Positions 18,474 to 26,814 of a DNA stretch of 64,000 bases are shown one piece after another. Made by a program: the position numbers and the translations under genes. Location: the NCBI RefSeq assembly GCF_016865485.1, contig NZ_AP024452.1, positions 5,106,501 through 5,170,500 of the forward strand, written 5' to 3'. The stretch comes from Luteitalea sp. TBR-22. Its GTDB lineage: Bacteria; Acidobacteriota; Vicinamibacteria; Vicinamibacterales; Vicinamibacteraceae. The first letter of the stretch is position 1. Each line of letters begins with the position of its first letter. The notes beneath the pieces are model-generated. The model was not told the origin of the DNA. It did not search any database and was given only the letters and a program-made list of their open reading frames with translations.

Positions 18474-19862
18474 CTAGGCCGAAGCGGCGGTCCTCCCCGG
18501 GATACCCTCGACGTTGTAGCGCTCGAGCATGCGATAGAGCGACCGGCGATCCACGTTCAGCTGCACGGCGGCCCTCGCGATGTTCCCTCGCGTGCGGGCC
18601 ACGACGTGCAGGATGTACCGGCGCTTCATGTCCTCGAGCGTGTCGCCGGCGGCGAACAGCGCGGCGGCCGTATCCCCGTCGCGGCGCGACGGGGACGCGC
18701 CCGTCGGCTGCAGCACGTCACGAGGCAGATCCGCTTCGACGATGGTGCGCCCGCTCGAGAGGGCCACCACCCGCTCGATCGTGTTCTGCAGCTGGCGGAC
18801 GTTCCCGGGCCACTGGTACTCACAGAGCCGGCGCAGCGCCCCGCGCGAGAACGCTTCGGCGGCGCGACCATGCCGGGTGGCGGCATCGAGCAGGAACTGC
18901 TCGGCCATGGCCGGGATGTCCTCCACGCGTTCGCGCAGGGGCGGCAGCTGGACGGTCACGACGTTCAGGCGGTAGAAGAGGTCCTCGCGGAACGTGCCGT
19001 CGCGTACCATGCCCGGCAGGTCGCGGTTGGTGGCCGCGACGATCCGCACGTCGACGGGTGTCCACATGTGCGCTCCCACCCTGCGCACCTCGCCTTCCTG
19101 CAGCACCCGCAGGAGCTTGGCCTGGAGGTCGGGCTCGAGTTCCCCGATCTCGTCGAGCATGCACGTGGACCCGTGCGCCTGTTCGAGCAGCCCGCGCTTG
19201 TCCGTCACGGCACCGGTGAAGGCGCCGCGCACGTGCCCGAACAGCTCGCTTTCCATGAGCGACTTCGGGATGGCGGTGCAGTCGATGACCATGCAGCGCT
19301 TGCTGGCGCGGGGGCTGAGGTCATGCAGCGCCCGGGCGACGAGTTCCTTGCCCGTGCCGCTCTCGCCGGTGATCAGCACGGTGGCCCTGGTGGAGGCGGC
19401 TCGGACGATGGTCTTGTAGACCTCGACCATGGCCGGGCTGCGCCCGATGATGCGCCCCTCGGTCGCGTCGAGCGGTATGCCCGCGGGCGAACGCAGAGCG
19501 CTCGAGGCGCAGCCGCGCTCGAGCGCCTCGAGGACCCGCTCGTGGCCGACGGGCCGCACCAGCAGGTCGAAGGCGCCGCTGGTCAACAGTCTCGCGGTCG
19601 AGCGGAGGGAGGCGTCGGTGGTCACCACCACGGACGGGACGTCGGGTGCGATGCGCCTGATGCGCCCCAGCAGGTCTCCGACCGGCTCGCCGCCAGGGCA
19701 GTCGTAGATGGCCACGGCGTCCCACCGTCGGTGGAGGAGCTGGTGGACGCACCCGGCGTGATCGCGAACGTGGGTGACGTCGTGGTCGCGATCGGCAAAG
19801 CCGCGAGCGACGACCTGCCCTTCGTCACCGTCGGCATGAGCGAGCAGAATCTTCAGTTTCAC
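18474..19862 (-). CDS. Sigma54-dependent activator with degenerate receiver domain
   Basis: 462 residues from GTG 19862, which has GAGGAG seven bases upstream. The N-terminal about 115 residues have receiver-like secondary structure, but the pocket is weak: LLAHADGDE for the acidic pair, VAIYDCPGG at the phospho-Asp position, and Arg in LLVRPV where Lys is usual. The AAA+ domain (about 135-375) has Walker A GESGTGKE (about 162), the sigma54-contacting loop GAFTGA (about 216), CMLDEIGELE and the sensor ATNRDLP. A Fis-type HTH closes the protein (NIARAAVQLNVDRRSLYRML). No kinase gene is adjacent. A sigma54-type promoter lies in the divergent intergenic region, so the next operon is a likely target. 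Confidence 0.93.
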   Translation of the reverse strand: MKLKILLAHADGDEGQVVARGFADRDHDVTHVRDHAGCVHQLLHRRWDAVAIYDCPGGEPVGDLLGRIRRIAPDVPSVVVTTDASLRSTARLLTSGAFDLLVRPVGHERVLEALERGCASSALRSPAGIPLDATEGRIIGRSPAMVEVYKTIVRAASTRATVLITGESGTGKELVARALHDLSPRASKRCMVIDCTAIPKSLMESELFGHVRGAFTGAVTDKRGLLEQAHGSTCMLDEIGELEPDLQAKLLRVLQEGEVRRVGAHMWTPVDVRIVAATNRDLPGMVRDGTFREDLFYRLNVVTVQLPPLRERVEDIPAMAEQFLLDAATRHGRAAEAFSRGALRRLCEYQWPGNVRQLQNTIERVVALSSGRTIVEADLPRDVLQPTGASPSRRDGDTAAALFAAGDTLEDMKRRYILHVVARTRGNIARAAVQLNVDRRSLYRMLERYNVEGIPGRTAASA

Positions 19863-20022
19863 GACGAACTCCTCGGGAAAGGGACGCACACGAGGATCGT
19901 GCGAAACACGGACGCCGGTATCCCCCGCTCGCAGCACCGACCGCACCCTCAATGAGGGGAGCACCTCTCTAGACCGTATGGGGTACGCACCTGACGCGGC
20001 CGCGGCGGACGCCGCGGGTCGG

Positions 20023-20039
20023 CGTGGCGTGCGGCCACG
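20023..20039. promoter_or_regulatory. Inverted repeat, possible enhancer for sigma54 activator
   Basis: CGTGGC and GCCACG flank a 5-base spacer. The site is about 75-90 bases upstream of the sigma54-type promoter, a normal distance for an upstream activating sequence bound by a Fis-HTH activator. No second copy was identified, so this is only a candidate. Confidence 0.4.
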
Positions 20040-20113
20040 GCGACGCGGCGCGACGTCACACCACTTCCACGAGACCTCCACGGCTTCGCGCACGAGAGTG
20101 CCGACGCCCACGA

Positions 20114-20129
20114 CGGCACCAGGGTTGCT
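20114..20129 (+). promoter_or_regulatory. Sigma54 (-24/-12) promoter
   Basis: CGGCAC, then five bases, then TTGCT. This differs from the TGGCAC-N5-TTGCW consensus only at the first base and keeps the invariant GG (-24) and GC (-12) at correct spacing. Transcription would begin near 20140, leaving about 140 bases of leader before the stress-protein ATG at 20279. A GAFTGA-type activator is encoded divergently next to it. Confidence 0.75.
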
Positions 20130-20278
20130 CCTCGGATCGGCAGGAGGCAGGCACATGCCCCTCCGCGGCAACGTCGGCAGCCCAGATGGATCGCGCCCGC
20201 GCCGAGACGCGGGACCGGCCGTTGTCGGGAACATTCGGTACGCCACACAGCTGCACATCGAATCGTAAGGAGATCGAC

Positions 20279-20821
20279 ATGAATCCATCCACCACCACCG
20301 CGACGGTCGCTGCGGGCACGGCCCCGCCCGACCGGATGATCGGCGACATCACCGTCTCCATGTTCCAGAGCCAGGCCGACGCCGAGGCCGCGGTGCGGTC
20401 ACTGCAGGCCGCCGGCTTCGACATGACGAAGCTGTCCATCGTCGGGACCGACTACCGCACGGACTCGCACGTCGTCGGGTTCTACTCGACGGGTGACCGC
20501 GTCCGGACGTGGGGCGGTGTCGGGGCCTTCTGGGGCAGCGTCTGGGGCATGCTGTTCGGCGCCGCGTTCTTCGTCATCCCCGGGATCGGCCCGGTGCTCG
20601 TCGCCGGGCCGCTGGTCGCCGCCATCGTGGGGGCCATCGAGGGCGCCGTGGTCGTCGGCGGCCTCAGTGCGGTCAGTGCCGCCCTGATCAGCCTGGGCGT
20701 ACCGCGCAACAGCGTCCTCGACCTCGAGACGGCCATCAAGGCGGGCAAGTACCTGCTGGTCGCGCACGGAACGCCCGGCGAAGTCGAACGGGCCCGTCAA
20801 CTCCTGGGTTCTCCCGCCTGA
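20279..20821 (+). CDS. General-stress-type membrane protein (YflT/DUF1269-like)
   Basis: 180 residues from ATG 20279, with TAAGGAG seven bases upstream. The N-terminal half has the alternating pattern of the general-stress domain (ITVSMFQSQADAEAAVRSL, then LQAAGFDMTKLSIVGTDY). The middle is a hydrophobic Gly-rich hairpin (about 75-140, GAFWGSVWGMLFGAAFFVIP), and the C-terminus returns to the soluble fold (GKYLLVAHGTPGEVERARQLL). This family is typically stress-induced, with unknown biochemistry. It is the first gene downstream of the sigma54-type promoter and 34 bases before the MgtA-type ATPase, so the two are likely co-transcribed. Confidence 0.75.
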   Translation: MNPSTTTATVAAGTAPPDRMIGDITVSMFQSQADAEAAVRSLQAAGFDMTKLSIVGTDYRTDSHVVGFYSTGDRVRTWGGVGAFWGSVWGMLFGAAFFVIPGIGPVLVAGPLVAAIVGAIEGAVVVGGLSAVSAALISLGVPRNSVLDLETAIKAGKYLLVAHGTPGEVERARQLLGSPA

Positions 20822-20855
20822 CACCGCCGCGCGAGCGGAGAAAGGACGGCGGCCC

Positions 20856-23390
20856 GTGTCATCGACCGCGGAGGCCCAGGCCTCCTTCTGGGATGTACCC
20901 GTCGCGGATCTGCTGCGGGACCTGCACACGTCCCGTGAGACCGGCCTCCCGGAGGACGTCGCCGCCACGCGCCTGCGCATCCACGGCCCGAACACGCTTC
21001 GCGCGACGACGCGGTTCGGGCCGCTGCGACTCCTGCTGCATCAGTTCACGTCGCCGATCGAGCTGCTGCTGGTCGTGGCGGCCACCCTGTCGTGGGCACT
21101 CCACGACTCGACCGATGCCGCCATCATCCTCTGCATCGTGCTGGCCAGTGGCGTCCTGGGCTTCTGGCAGGAACAGGGCGCCTCGACGACCATCGCGAAG
21201 CTTCTCGCCGTCGTCGAGGTCTCGACGACGGTCGTACGCGCCGGGCAGCAGGTGCGACTGCCTGTCGATCGGCTCGTCCCCGGCGACATCGTGCTCCTGC
21301 AGGCAGGATCGAGCATCCCGGGCGACGGACGGGTGCTCGAGTCGCGCGACCTGCAGGTCAACGAGGCGACGCTGACCGGGGAGACGTTCCCGGTGGAGAA
21401 GCGCCCCGGAGCAGTGCCGTCCGCGACGCCACTGGGCCAGCGATGGAACTGCGTGTTCATGGGCACGAGCGTGGTCAGCGGTACCGCCGCGGTGCTGATC
21501 ACCCGCACCGGTGGCGCCACCGAGCTCGGTCACCTGTCGCAGCTCACCCAGTCGCGTGCGGCGGCGACCGAGTTCGAGCGCGGCATCAGACGTTTCGGCG
21601 CGTTCCTGATGGACCTGACCGTGGTGTTCGTCCTGGCCATCTTCGCCGTGAACGTCTACCTGGCCAGACCGGTGGTCGACGCGTTCCTGTTTGCGCTCGC
21701 GCTCGCCGTCGGACTGACGCCCCAGCTGCTGCCCGCGATCGTCACCGTGACCCTGGCGCGCGGCGCCCGGCGGATGGCCGAGCGGCGCGTCATCGTGAAG
21801 CGCCTCGCCTCGATCGAGAACTTCGGCAGCATGGACGTATTGTGCTCGGACAAGACGGGCACCTTGACCGAGGGCCGCGTCAGGGTCAGGGCCGCTCTCG
21901 ACATCGGCGGGGTGGACAGCGAGGCGGTCCTGTTCCACGCCTTCCTGAATGCGTCGTTCCAGACCGGCTATGCCAACCCGATCGACGCAGCCATCCGCGA
22001 GGGACGTCCACTCGACGTCTCCGCGTGGCGCCGCGTCGACGAGCTGCCGTACGACTTCACGCGCAAGCGCCTCAGCGTGCTCCTCCAGAACGGGGACGCG
22101 ACGGTCATCGTGACCAAGGGGGCCGTGGAGTCGGTGCTGTCGGTGTGCACGCTCGCCCTGGGCGCCGATGGCTCCGAGGTTCCGCTCCAGCCCGTGATCG
22201 ATCGCGTGCGAGCCGTCTATGCATCGGTCAGCGCGCAGGGCTTCCGCACCCTGGCCGTGGCGCGCCGTCCGACGTCCGCGGCCATGCTGCAACCCGGTGA
22301 CGAACGCGATCTGACGTTACTGGGCCTGCTGGTGCTCGATGACCCGCTGAAGGCCGATGCCGCGACCACCGTCGCGTCGCTGGCGGCGCTCGGCGTGTCG
22401 CTGAAGATCATCACGGGCGACAACCAGCTGGTCGCCGCCGAGATCGCCCGACAGCTCGGCATGGACCCGCGAGCGCTCCTCACGGGCGCACAGGTGCACG
22501 GCCTGAACGACGACGCCCTCGCGCTGAGGGTCGCGGACGTGGAGGTGTTCGCCGAGATCGAGCCGAACCAGAAGGAGCGGCTGATCCGAGCGCTGCGGGC
22601 CAGCGGTCATGTCGTCGGCTACATCGGCGATGGCATCAACGACGGGCCGGCGCTCCACGCTGCCGACGTCGGCATCTCCGTGCAGGGGGCGGCCGACGTC
22701 GCCAAGGGCGCTGCCGACATCGTGCTCCTCGAACACAGCCTGCGCACGCTCGAAGACGGCGTGCGCGAGGGTCGACGGACGTTCGCCAACACCATCAAGT
22801 ACGTCCTGATGGCGACCAGCGCGAACTTCGGCAACATGTTCAGCATGGCAGGTGCAGCCTTGTGGCTGCCGTTCCTGCCCCTCCTCCCGAAGCAGATCCT
22901 GCTCGCGAACCTGCTGACCGACGTCCCCGAGCTGACGATCGCGACCGATCGTGTGGACGACGAGTGGATTGCCCGTCCTCACCGCTGGGACGTCGAGGCG
23001 ATCCGTCGCTTCATGATCGTGTTCGGCATCCTGAGCTCGGTCTTCGACTACGCGACCTTCGCGGTGCTCGTCTGGGGCATGCACGCCAACGCCGACGAGT
23101 TCAGGACCGGCTGGTTCGTCGAATCGCTGGCCTCGGCGACGCTGATCGTGCTGATCGTGCGCACCAGACACCCCGTGCTCACCCGCCTTCCGTCGCAGCC
23201 GCTGTTGCTCTCGACTCTCGCGGTCCTCGGCCTGTCGCTGGTCCTGCCGTTCTCGCCGGTCGCAGGCCTGTTCGGCTTCGTGCCGCTCCCCGCTTCCTTC
23301 ATGTTGTCGATGGCCGCGATCGTCGCCGCGTACGCCGCGGCGGCCGAGGTCGTCAAGCGGGCGTTCTACCGGCGGTTCGCGAGGTCGTGA
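20856..23390 (+). CDS. mgtA: MgtA-type magnesium-translocating P-type ATPase
   Basis: 844 residues from GTG 20856. It is a type IIIB P-type ATPase of the inner membrane that imports Mg2+ using ATP. Seen in order: N-terminal cation-ATPase segment (TGLPEDVAATRLRIHGPNTL), actuator motif LTGETFPVEK, membrane segment VGLTPQLLPAIVTVTLARG typical of MgtA, phosphorylation site DKTGTLTEG (about 331), nucleotide-domain ITGDNQLVAAEIARQLG, hinge GDGINDGPAL (about 591), and C-terminal membrane helices. It sits directly after the stress protein and overlaps the TSUP permease start by one base. Placement behind a sigma54-type promoter, not an Mg riboswitch or PhoP-like box, is unusual. Confidence 0.93.
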   Translation: MSSTAEAQASFWDVPVADLLRDLHTSRETGLPEDVAATRLRIHGPNTLRATTRFGPLRLLLHQFTSPIELLLVVAATLSWALHDSTDAAIILCIVLASGVLGFWQEQGASTTIAKLLAVVEVSTTVVRAGQQVRLPVDRLVPGDIVLLQAGSSIPGDGRVLESRDLQVNEATLTGETFPVEKRPGAVPSATPLGQRWNCVFMGTSVVSGTAAVLITRTGGATELGHLSQLTQSRAAATEFERGIRRFGAFLMDLTVVFVLAIFAVNVYLARPVVDAFLFALALAVGLTPQLLPAIVTVTLARGARRMAERRVIVKRLASIENFGSMDVLCSDKTGTLTEGRVRVRAALDIGGVDSEAVLFHAFLNASFQTGYANPIDAAIREGRPLDVSAWRRVDELPYDFTRKRLSVLLQNGDATVIVTKGAVESVLSVCTLALGADGSEVPLQPVIDRVRAVYASVSAQGFRTLAVARRPTSAAMLQPGDERDLTLLGLLVLDDPLKADAATTVASLAALGVSLKIITGDNQLVAAEIARQLGMDPRALLTGAQVHGLNDDALALRVADVEVFAEIEPNQKERLIRALRASGHVVGYIGDGINDGPALHAADVGISVQGAADVAKGAADIVLLEHSLRTLEDGVREGRRTFANTIKYVLMATSANFGNMFSMAGAALWLPFLPLLPKQILLANLLTDVPELTIATDRVDDEWIARPHRWDVEAIRRFMIVFGILSSVFDYATFAVLVWGMHANADEFRTGWFVESLASATLIVLIVRTRHPVLTRLPSQPLLLSTLAVLGLSLVLPFSPVAGLFGFVPLPASFMLSMAAIVAAYAAAAEVVKRAFYRRFARS

Positions 23391-24223
23391 TGACGCTCGA
23401 ACCTGCCTTGCTGCTGCTCGTCGGCGGGTCGGTGCTGGCCGGCGCGCTGGGCTCGTTGACCGGGCTCGGCGGTGGCGTGCTGCTCGTCCCGATGCTCACG
23501 CTCGGATTCGGCGTCGACATCCGCTACGCCGCCGGGGCGTCGCTGGTCTCGGTGATCGCGACGTCGTCTGGTGCTGCAGCCACGTACGTCAAGGAGGGAT
23601 ACAGCAACATCCGGGTGGCGATGGTGCTCGAGCTCGCGACGACGACCGGCGCCATGGCCGGGGCGACTCTCGCGCTCCTGCTGGCGCCTTCGCTCGTGGC
23701 TACGCTCTTCGGCGTCGTGCCGCTGCTCTCCGCGCTGCCGTTCGACCCTGCACCGGCCACGATCGTCGACGGCCCGTCGGACAAGCTGTCCAGGCTCCTG
23801 CGCCTCGACGGCTCCTACCCCTCGGCGGCCGGGTCCGTGCATTACCGCGTCCGACGCATTCCGGCCGGGTTCCTCGTCATGGCGATCGCAGGCGCGCTGT
23901 CGGGCCTCCTCGGCATCGGCTCCGGGGCACTGAAGGTGCTGGCCCTGGATCGACTCATGGGGTTGCCCTTCAAGGTGTCCACGACCACGAGCAACTTCAT
24001 GATCGGGGTCACCGCCGCGGCCAGCGCCGGCGTCTACCTGCGACGTGGCTACATCGACCCGTTCATCGCCGCTCCCGTTCTGGTCGGCGTGCTCGCTGGC
24101 GCATGGGCCGGAGCGCAGATCCTCACGAAGGCGCGACCCGCCCGACTGCGGTCGGTGTTCCGCGTCGTCCTCGTGCTCCTGGGACTGCAGATGATCCTCG
24201 GCGCCGCGGGGGTCATCCCGTGA
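23390..24223 (+). CDS. TSUP-family sulfite/anion permease (TauE/SafE)
   Basis: 277 residues starting at ATG 23390, whose A is the last base of the mgtA stop (TGATG). About eight hydrophobic segments occur in two halves, each with the Gly-rich TSUP motif: LGSLTGLGGGVLLVPMLTLGFG and ALSGLLGIGSGALKVLALDRL. The family moves sulfite, sulfoacetate or related small organic anions across the inner membrane. The next gene, DUF1634, is a common genomic partner of TSUP permeases. Substrate is not predictable from sequence. Confidence 0.88.
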   Translation: MTLEPALLLLVGGSVLAGALGSLTGLGGGVLLVPMLTLGFGVDIRYAAGASLVSVIATSSGAAATYVKEGYSNIRVAMVLELATTTGAMAGATLALLLAPSLVATLFGVVPLLSALPFDPAPATIVDGPSDKLSRLLRLDGSYPSAAGSVHYRVRRIPAGFLVMAIAGALSGLLGIGSGALKVLALDRLMGLPFKVSTTTSNFMIGVTAAASAGVYLRRGYIDPFIAAPVLVGVLAGAWAGAQILTKARPARLRSVFRVVLVLLGLQMILGAAGVIP

Positions 24224-24597
24224 CGGCGTCGGGTGGGTCGACACGTCGTGCCGAGCAGGCGATGGCTGCGCTGCTCCGGGCGGGCGTCCTGGTGGCCGCG
24301 ACCCTGGCCCTCGTCGGAGGCACGCTGACGCTGCACGCCGGCCAGTTCCACAGTCCCGTGCTGGACCACGTGTTCCGCGGCCAGCCGCGGGCCCTGCGAT
24401 CGGTGAGCGCCGTTCTCGCGGGCGCGTCGCAAGGCGAGGGGCCGAGCATGATGATGCTCGGCGTGCTCGTCCTGATTGCCACGCCCGTCGTGCGCGTGGC
24501 GGCGTCGGTCGCGTTGTTCGTGGCCGAGCGAGACCCCGTCTTCATCGGAACGACGCTCGCGGTGCTCGGCGTCCTCCTGGTCGGCCTCATCGGCTAG
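24220..24597 (+). CDS. DUF1634 family membrane protein
   Basis: 125 residues from GTG 24220, which overlaps the permease stop by four bases (GTGA). It has three hydrophobic helices (about 18-40, 70-90 and 100-122) and the DUF1634 pattern LLRAGVLVAATLALVGG, then MMLGVLVLIATPVVRVAASVALFV. DUF1634 proteins usually accompany TSUP permeases and may be small accessory subunits. The function is otherwise unknown. Confidence 0.8.
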   Translation: MTASGGSTRRAEQAMAALLRAGVLVAATLALVGGTLTLHAGQFHSPVLDHVFRGQPRALRSVSAVLAGASQGEGPSMMMLGVLVLIATPVVRVAASVALFVAERDPVFIGTTLAVLGVLLVGLIG

Positions 24598-24922
24598 GCG
24601 GGCTGCCGGACCCTGCCAGGGCCACCCGCACGAAGCGGCGCTCGAGCCGCGAGGGTCGGGCCCCGCCGACCGGGCCCGGCAGTCCACACACCGCAGGAGG
24701 CTCGCTCGCCCTTGACCTCTCGCAGGGCGCCGTGCCGACGCGCGGCCACCGACCAACCGGCGTGCGTCCCTGGACGCACTGAGACCCGAATGCACCGGTC
24801 GTGGCGTGCCACCACACCGCGCACCGGCGGCACCTCCGGCGCGCGGCGCGTTTCCGGAGCGAATGCATCTCCCGTGACGCGGCACGGCGGGTGCACCACA
24901 GGGCGTCGGAGGTATCACGCAC
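24598..24922. other. Intergenic region before the sortase/MprF gene series
   Basis: 325 bases with no convincing gene. GC-rich complementary runs near 24655-24690 could form a hairpin ending the mgtA operon, but no U-tract follows. No -24/-12 promoter was found. Whether the downstream series is co-transcribed with mgtA is undecided. Confidence 0.4.
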
Positions 24923-25480
24923 ATGTCCACTCGATTCCTGTTGACCGCTCTGGCTGTACTGACCCTGTCGGGGGTCGCGCACGCCGAGACGCACTCCGAT
25001 TTCAACAAGCAAGTCGACCTGTCCTCGATGAAGACGTTCGAGTTCAAGGCGCAGCGACGGTTCTCGAAGGACCCGGTGGCCGACAACCCGATCTGGGCCG
25101 ACCAACTGCGCATGGCCATCCGCAGCGACTTCGCCGCGCACGGCATCAAGGAGGTCAGCGGAGGGAACCCGGACTTCTTCGTGGCGTTCTATGTCGGCCT
25201 CAAGGATCGCTACGACGTCCGCTACGTCGACTACGGCTTCCCGCTGTGGCACCGAGGCCTGCGCGGGGCGTGGGGATGGCCGCCCGCCTACGACACGTGG
25301 GCGGTGCCCTACACCCAGTCGACGCTGATCATCGACGTCATCGACGCCCGCACCAACCAGTTGGTGTGGCGCGGCTATGACAAGGACGCGATCGACCTCA
25401 AGAAGACCGAGAAGGACTTCGGCAAGGCCGTCGAGAGCGTCCTGAAGCGCTTCTACCGGGACAGCCGTCAGTCGTCGTAA
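24923..25480 (+). CDS. DUF4136-family exported protein
   Basis: 185 residues from ATG 24923. A signal peptide (FLLTALAVLTLSGVAHAE) precedes the DUF4136 fold: DFNKQVDLSSMKTFEFK, then DQLRMAIRSDFAAHGIKEV, PDFFVAFYVGLKD and a C-terminal STLIIDVIDARTNQLVWRGY with an acidic/basic helix. DUF4136 proteins are periplasmic or outer-membrane-associated, often lipoproteins; there is no lipobox Cys here, so it is probably soluble in the periplasm. The gene leads the series containing the sortase pair, 29 bases before the substrate gene. Confidence 0.85.
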   Translation: MSTRFLLTALAVLTLSGVAHAETHSDFNKQVDLSSMKTFEFKAQRRFSKDPVADNPIWADQLRMAIRSDFAAHGIKEVSGGNPDFFVAFYVGLKDRYDVRYVDYGFPLWHRGLRGAWGWPPAYDTWAVPYTQSTLIIDVIDARTNQLVWRGYDKDAIDLKKTEKDFGKAVESVLKRFYRDSRQSS

Positions 25481-25509
25481 CCATCCATCCGCATCGAAGG
25501 AGAATCACC

Positions 25510-26184
25510 ATGACACGTCGAGACCTCGCATGTTCCATCGCCACTGCCGTCGTGGCGCTGACCGTCTGCGCCGGCGCCCAGGCGCAGCCCAGCGATCGCC
25601 AGACCTTCCTCACGTTCAGCGGCCCTGTCGAAGTGCCCGGGCGCGTGCTGCCGGCGGGCAAGTACGAGTTCCGCCTCGTCGACGACGAGTCGAGCCGCGA
25701 CATCGTGCAGATCCGCAGCGGCAACCGGGTCATCGGCACGTACCTCACGGTGCCGACCGACACCCTGAAGACGCCCGACAAGTCGTTCGTCACGTTCGAG
25801 AAGCCCGTCGCCGGGTCGCCGCTGGCGATTCGTGCGTGGTTCTACCCGGGCGATACCGTCGGGCAGGAGTTCGTGTACCCCAAGCGCCATGCGGTGGCGA
25901 TCGCCAAGGCCGCGCAGCAGCCGGTCAAGGTGACGACCGACGCGATGGCGCCGCACATGAGCGCCGAGGAGCCGGCCGCGCAGCAGCAGGCGGTGGCCGC
26001 CCTGAAGGCTGCGCCGATTCAGGTTGCACGACCACAGGGTGACGATGTCGAGATCGTGGAGATGGCGCTCGTCGAGCTGCCCAGGACGGCGAGCACGCTG
26101 CCACTGCGCCTTCTCGTCGGGATCGCACTGATGGGCCTCGGGTTCGTCGTCGTCGGCCAGCGACGCGTCACGATCGGCGCGTAA
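25510..26184 (+). CDS. Exported protein with C-terminal LPRTA sortase signal
   Basis: 224 residues from ATG 25510 (AAGGAG upstream). It has three parts: a signal peptide (about 1-25, ending AQAQ), a beta-rich domain (about 26-130) with VLPAGKYEFRLVDDE and FYPGDTVGQEFVYPKR, and a Gln/Ala-rich linker (about 135-188). The C-terminus is a classic sortase cell-wall sorting signal: LPRTA at 190-194, a hydrophobic helix (about 198-216) and a short basic tail QRR. The class D recognition motif is LPNTA, so LPRTA fits the sortase three bases downstream. The globular domain resembles a recurrent, uncharacterised acidobacterial exported family. The final anchoring partner is unknown. Confidence 0.8.
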   Translation: MTRRDLACSIATAVVALTVCAGAQAQPSDRQTFLTFSGPVEVPGRVLPAGKYEFRLVDDESSRDIVQIRSGNRVIGTYLTVPTDTLKTPDKSFVTFEKPVAGSPLAIRAWFYPGDTVGQEFVYPKRHAVAIAKAAQQPVKVTTDAMAPHMSAEEPAAQQQAVAALKAAPIQVARPQGDDVEIVEMALVELPRTASTLPLRLLVGIALMGLGFVVVGQRRVTIGA

Positions 26185-26187
26185 GTC

Positions 26188-26814
26188 ATGGAGCGCACCG
26201 ATCGGCACGGGCACGCCGCCAGCCTCGGGTGGACGCTCGTGGCGATCGGTGTCTGCCTGACGGCGACGGCTGGCGCCACCTACTGGGACATGTGGGCGTT
26301 CCAGCAGGCGATGCGCCAGGTCGTCGCCAGGGAACACCGGGCGTCGACGTCGGCGGGCGAAGAGGCAACCGCGGGGCACATCGGGTTCCCGTGGATCCTG
26401 TCCGTCCCTCGGCTCGACCTGTCGGTCAGCGTCCTCGAGGGCACGGCGCCGGAGACACTGCAGGTGGCCGCCGGTCACATCCTCGGCACGGCGCGTCCGG
26501 GGTCACCCGGGACCACCGGCATCGCCGCCCACCGGGACACGCTCTTCCGGCCGCTGCGACGGATTCGCGCCGGGGATGCGCTGGAGATCCGGACGGCCGG
26601 ACGTCGTTTCGGCTACGTTGTCACCAGCACCACGGTCGTCGCCCCCGGAGACACGCGGGTCCTCGCGTCGAGCTCCGAGGAACGCGTGGTCCTGGTCACC
26701 TGTTACCCGTTCTGGTTCGTCGGTGCGGCGCCCCACCGCTTCGTGGTGTTCGCCCGACGCGTCGAGTCACCGGTACGGCCGCCGGCACCAGGCCTTCGCC
26801 CGGAGGAACGATGA
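26188..26814 (+). CDS. Class D sortase (Gram-negative)
   Basis: 208 residues from ATG 26188, three bases after the substrate stop. One N-terminal membrane helix (about 13-32) anchors it with the catalytic domain in the periplasm. The catalytic triad is visible: His115 in AAHRDT, Cys172 in VVLVTCYPF and Arg184 in PHRFVVF. The early strands IPRLDLSVSV-like (VPRLDLSVSVLEG) and GHILGTARPG match class D enzymes. The enzyme cleaves the LPxT-A bond and transfers the protein to a nucleophile. In this envelope the acceptor (peptidoglycan peptide or other amine) is not known. The stop overlaps the next ATG. Confidence 0.9.
   Translation: MERTDRHGHAASLGWTLVAIGVCLTATAGATYWDMWAFQQAMRQVVAREHRASTSAGEEATAGHIGFPWILSVPRLDLSVSVLEGTAPETLQVAAGHILGTARPGSPGTTGIAAHRDTLFRPLRRIRAGDALEIRTAGRRFGYVVTSTTVVAPGDTRVLASSSEERVVLVTCYPFWFVGAAPHRFVVFARRVESPVRPPAPGLRPEER

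Larger units (their letters stand above)
19863..20278. other. Divergent control region with sigma54-type promoter
   Basis: 416 bases between the sigma54 activator and the stress-protein gene. No protein-coding frame is credible. It holds an inverted repeat at 20023-20039 and a sigma54-type promoter at 20114-20129. The remaining DNA is GC-rich without other recognised signals. Confidence 0.6.

Noticed and set aside
20856-20960. Possible Mg2+ riboswitch or leader upstream of mgtA
   Set aside because: Only 34 bases separate the stress-protein stop from mgtA, with no room for a structured leader there.
24594-24899. A 101-codon minus-strand frame in the gap before the DUF4136 gene
   Set aside because: Dominated by Arg/Pro/Gly, no ribosome-binding site and no domain pattern.
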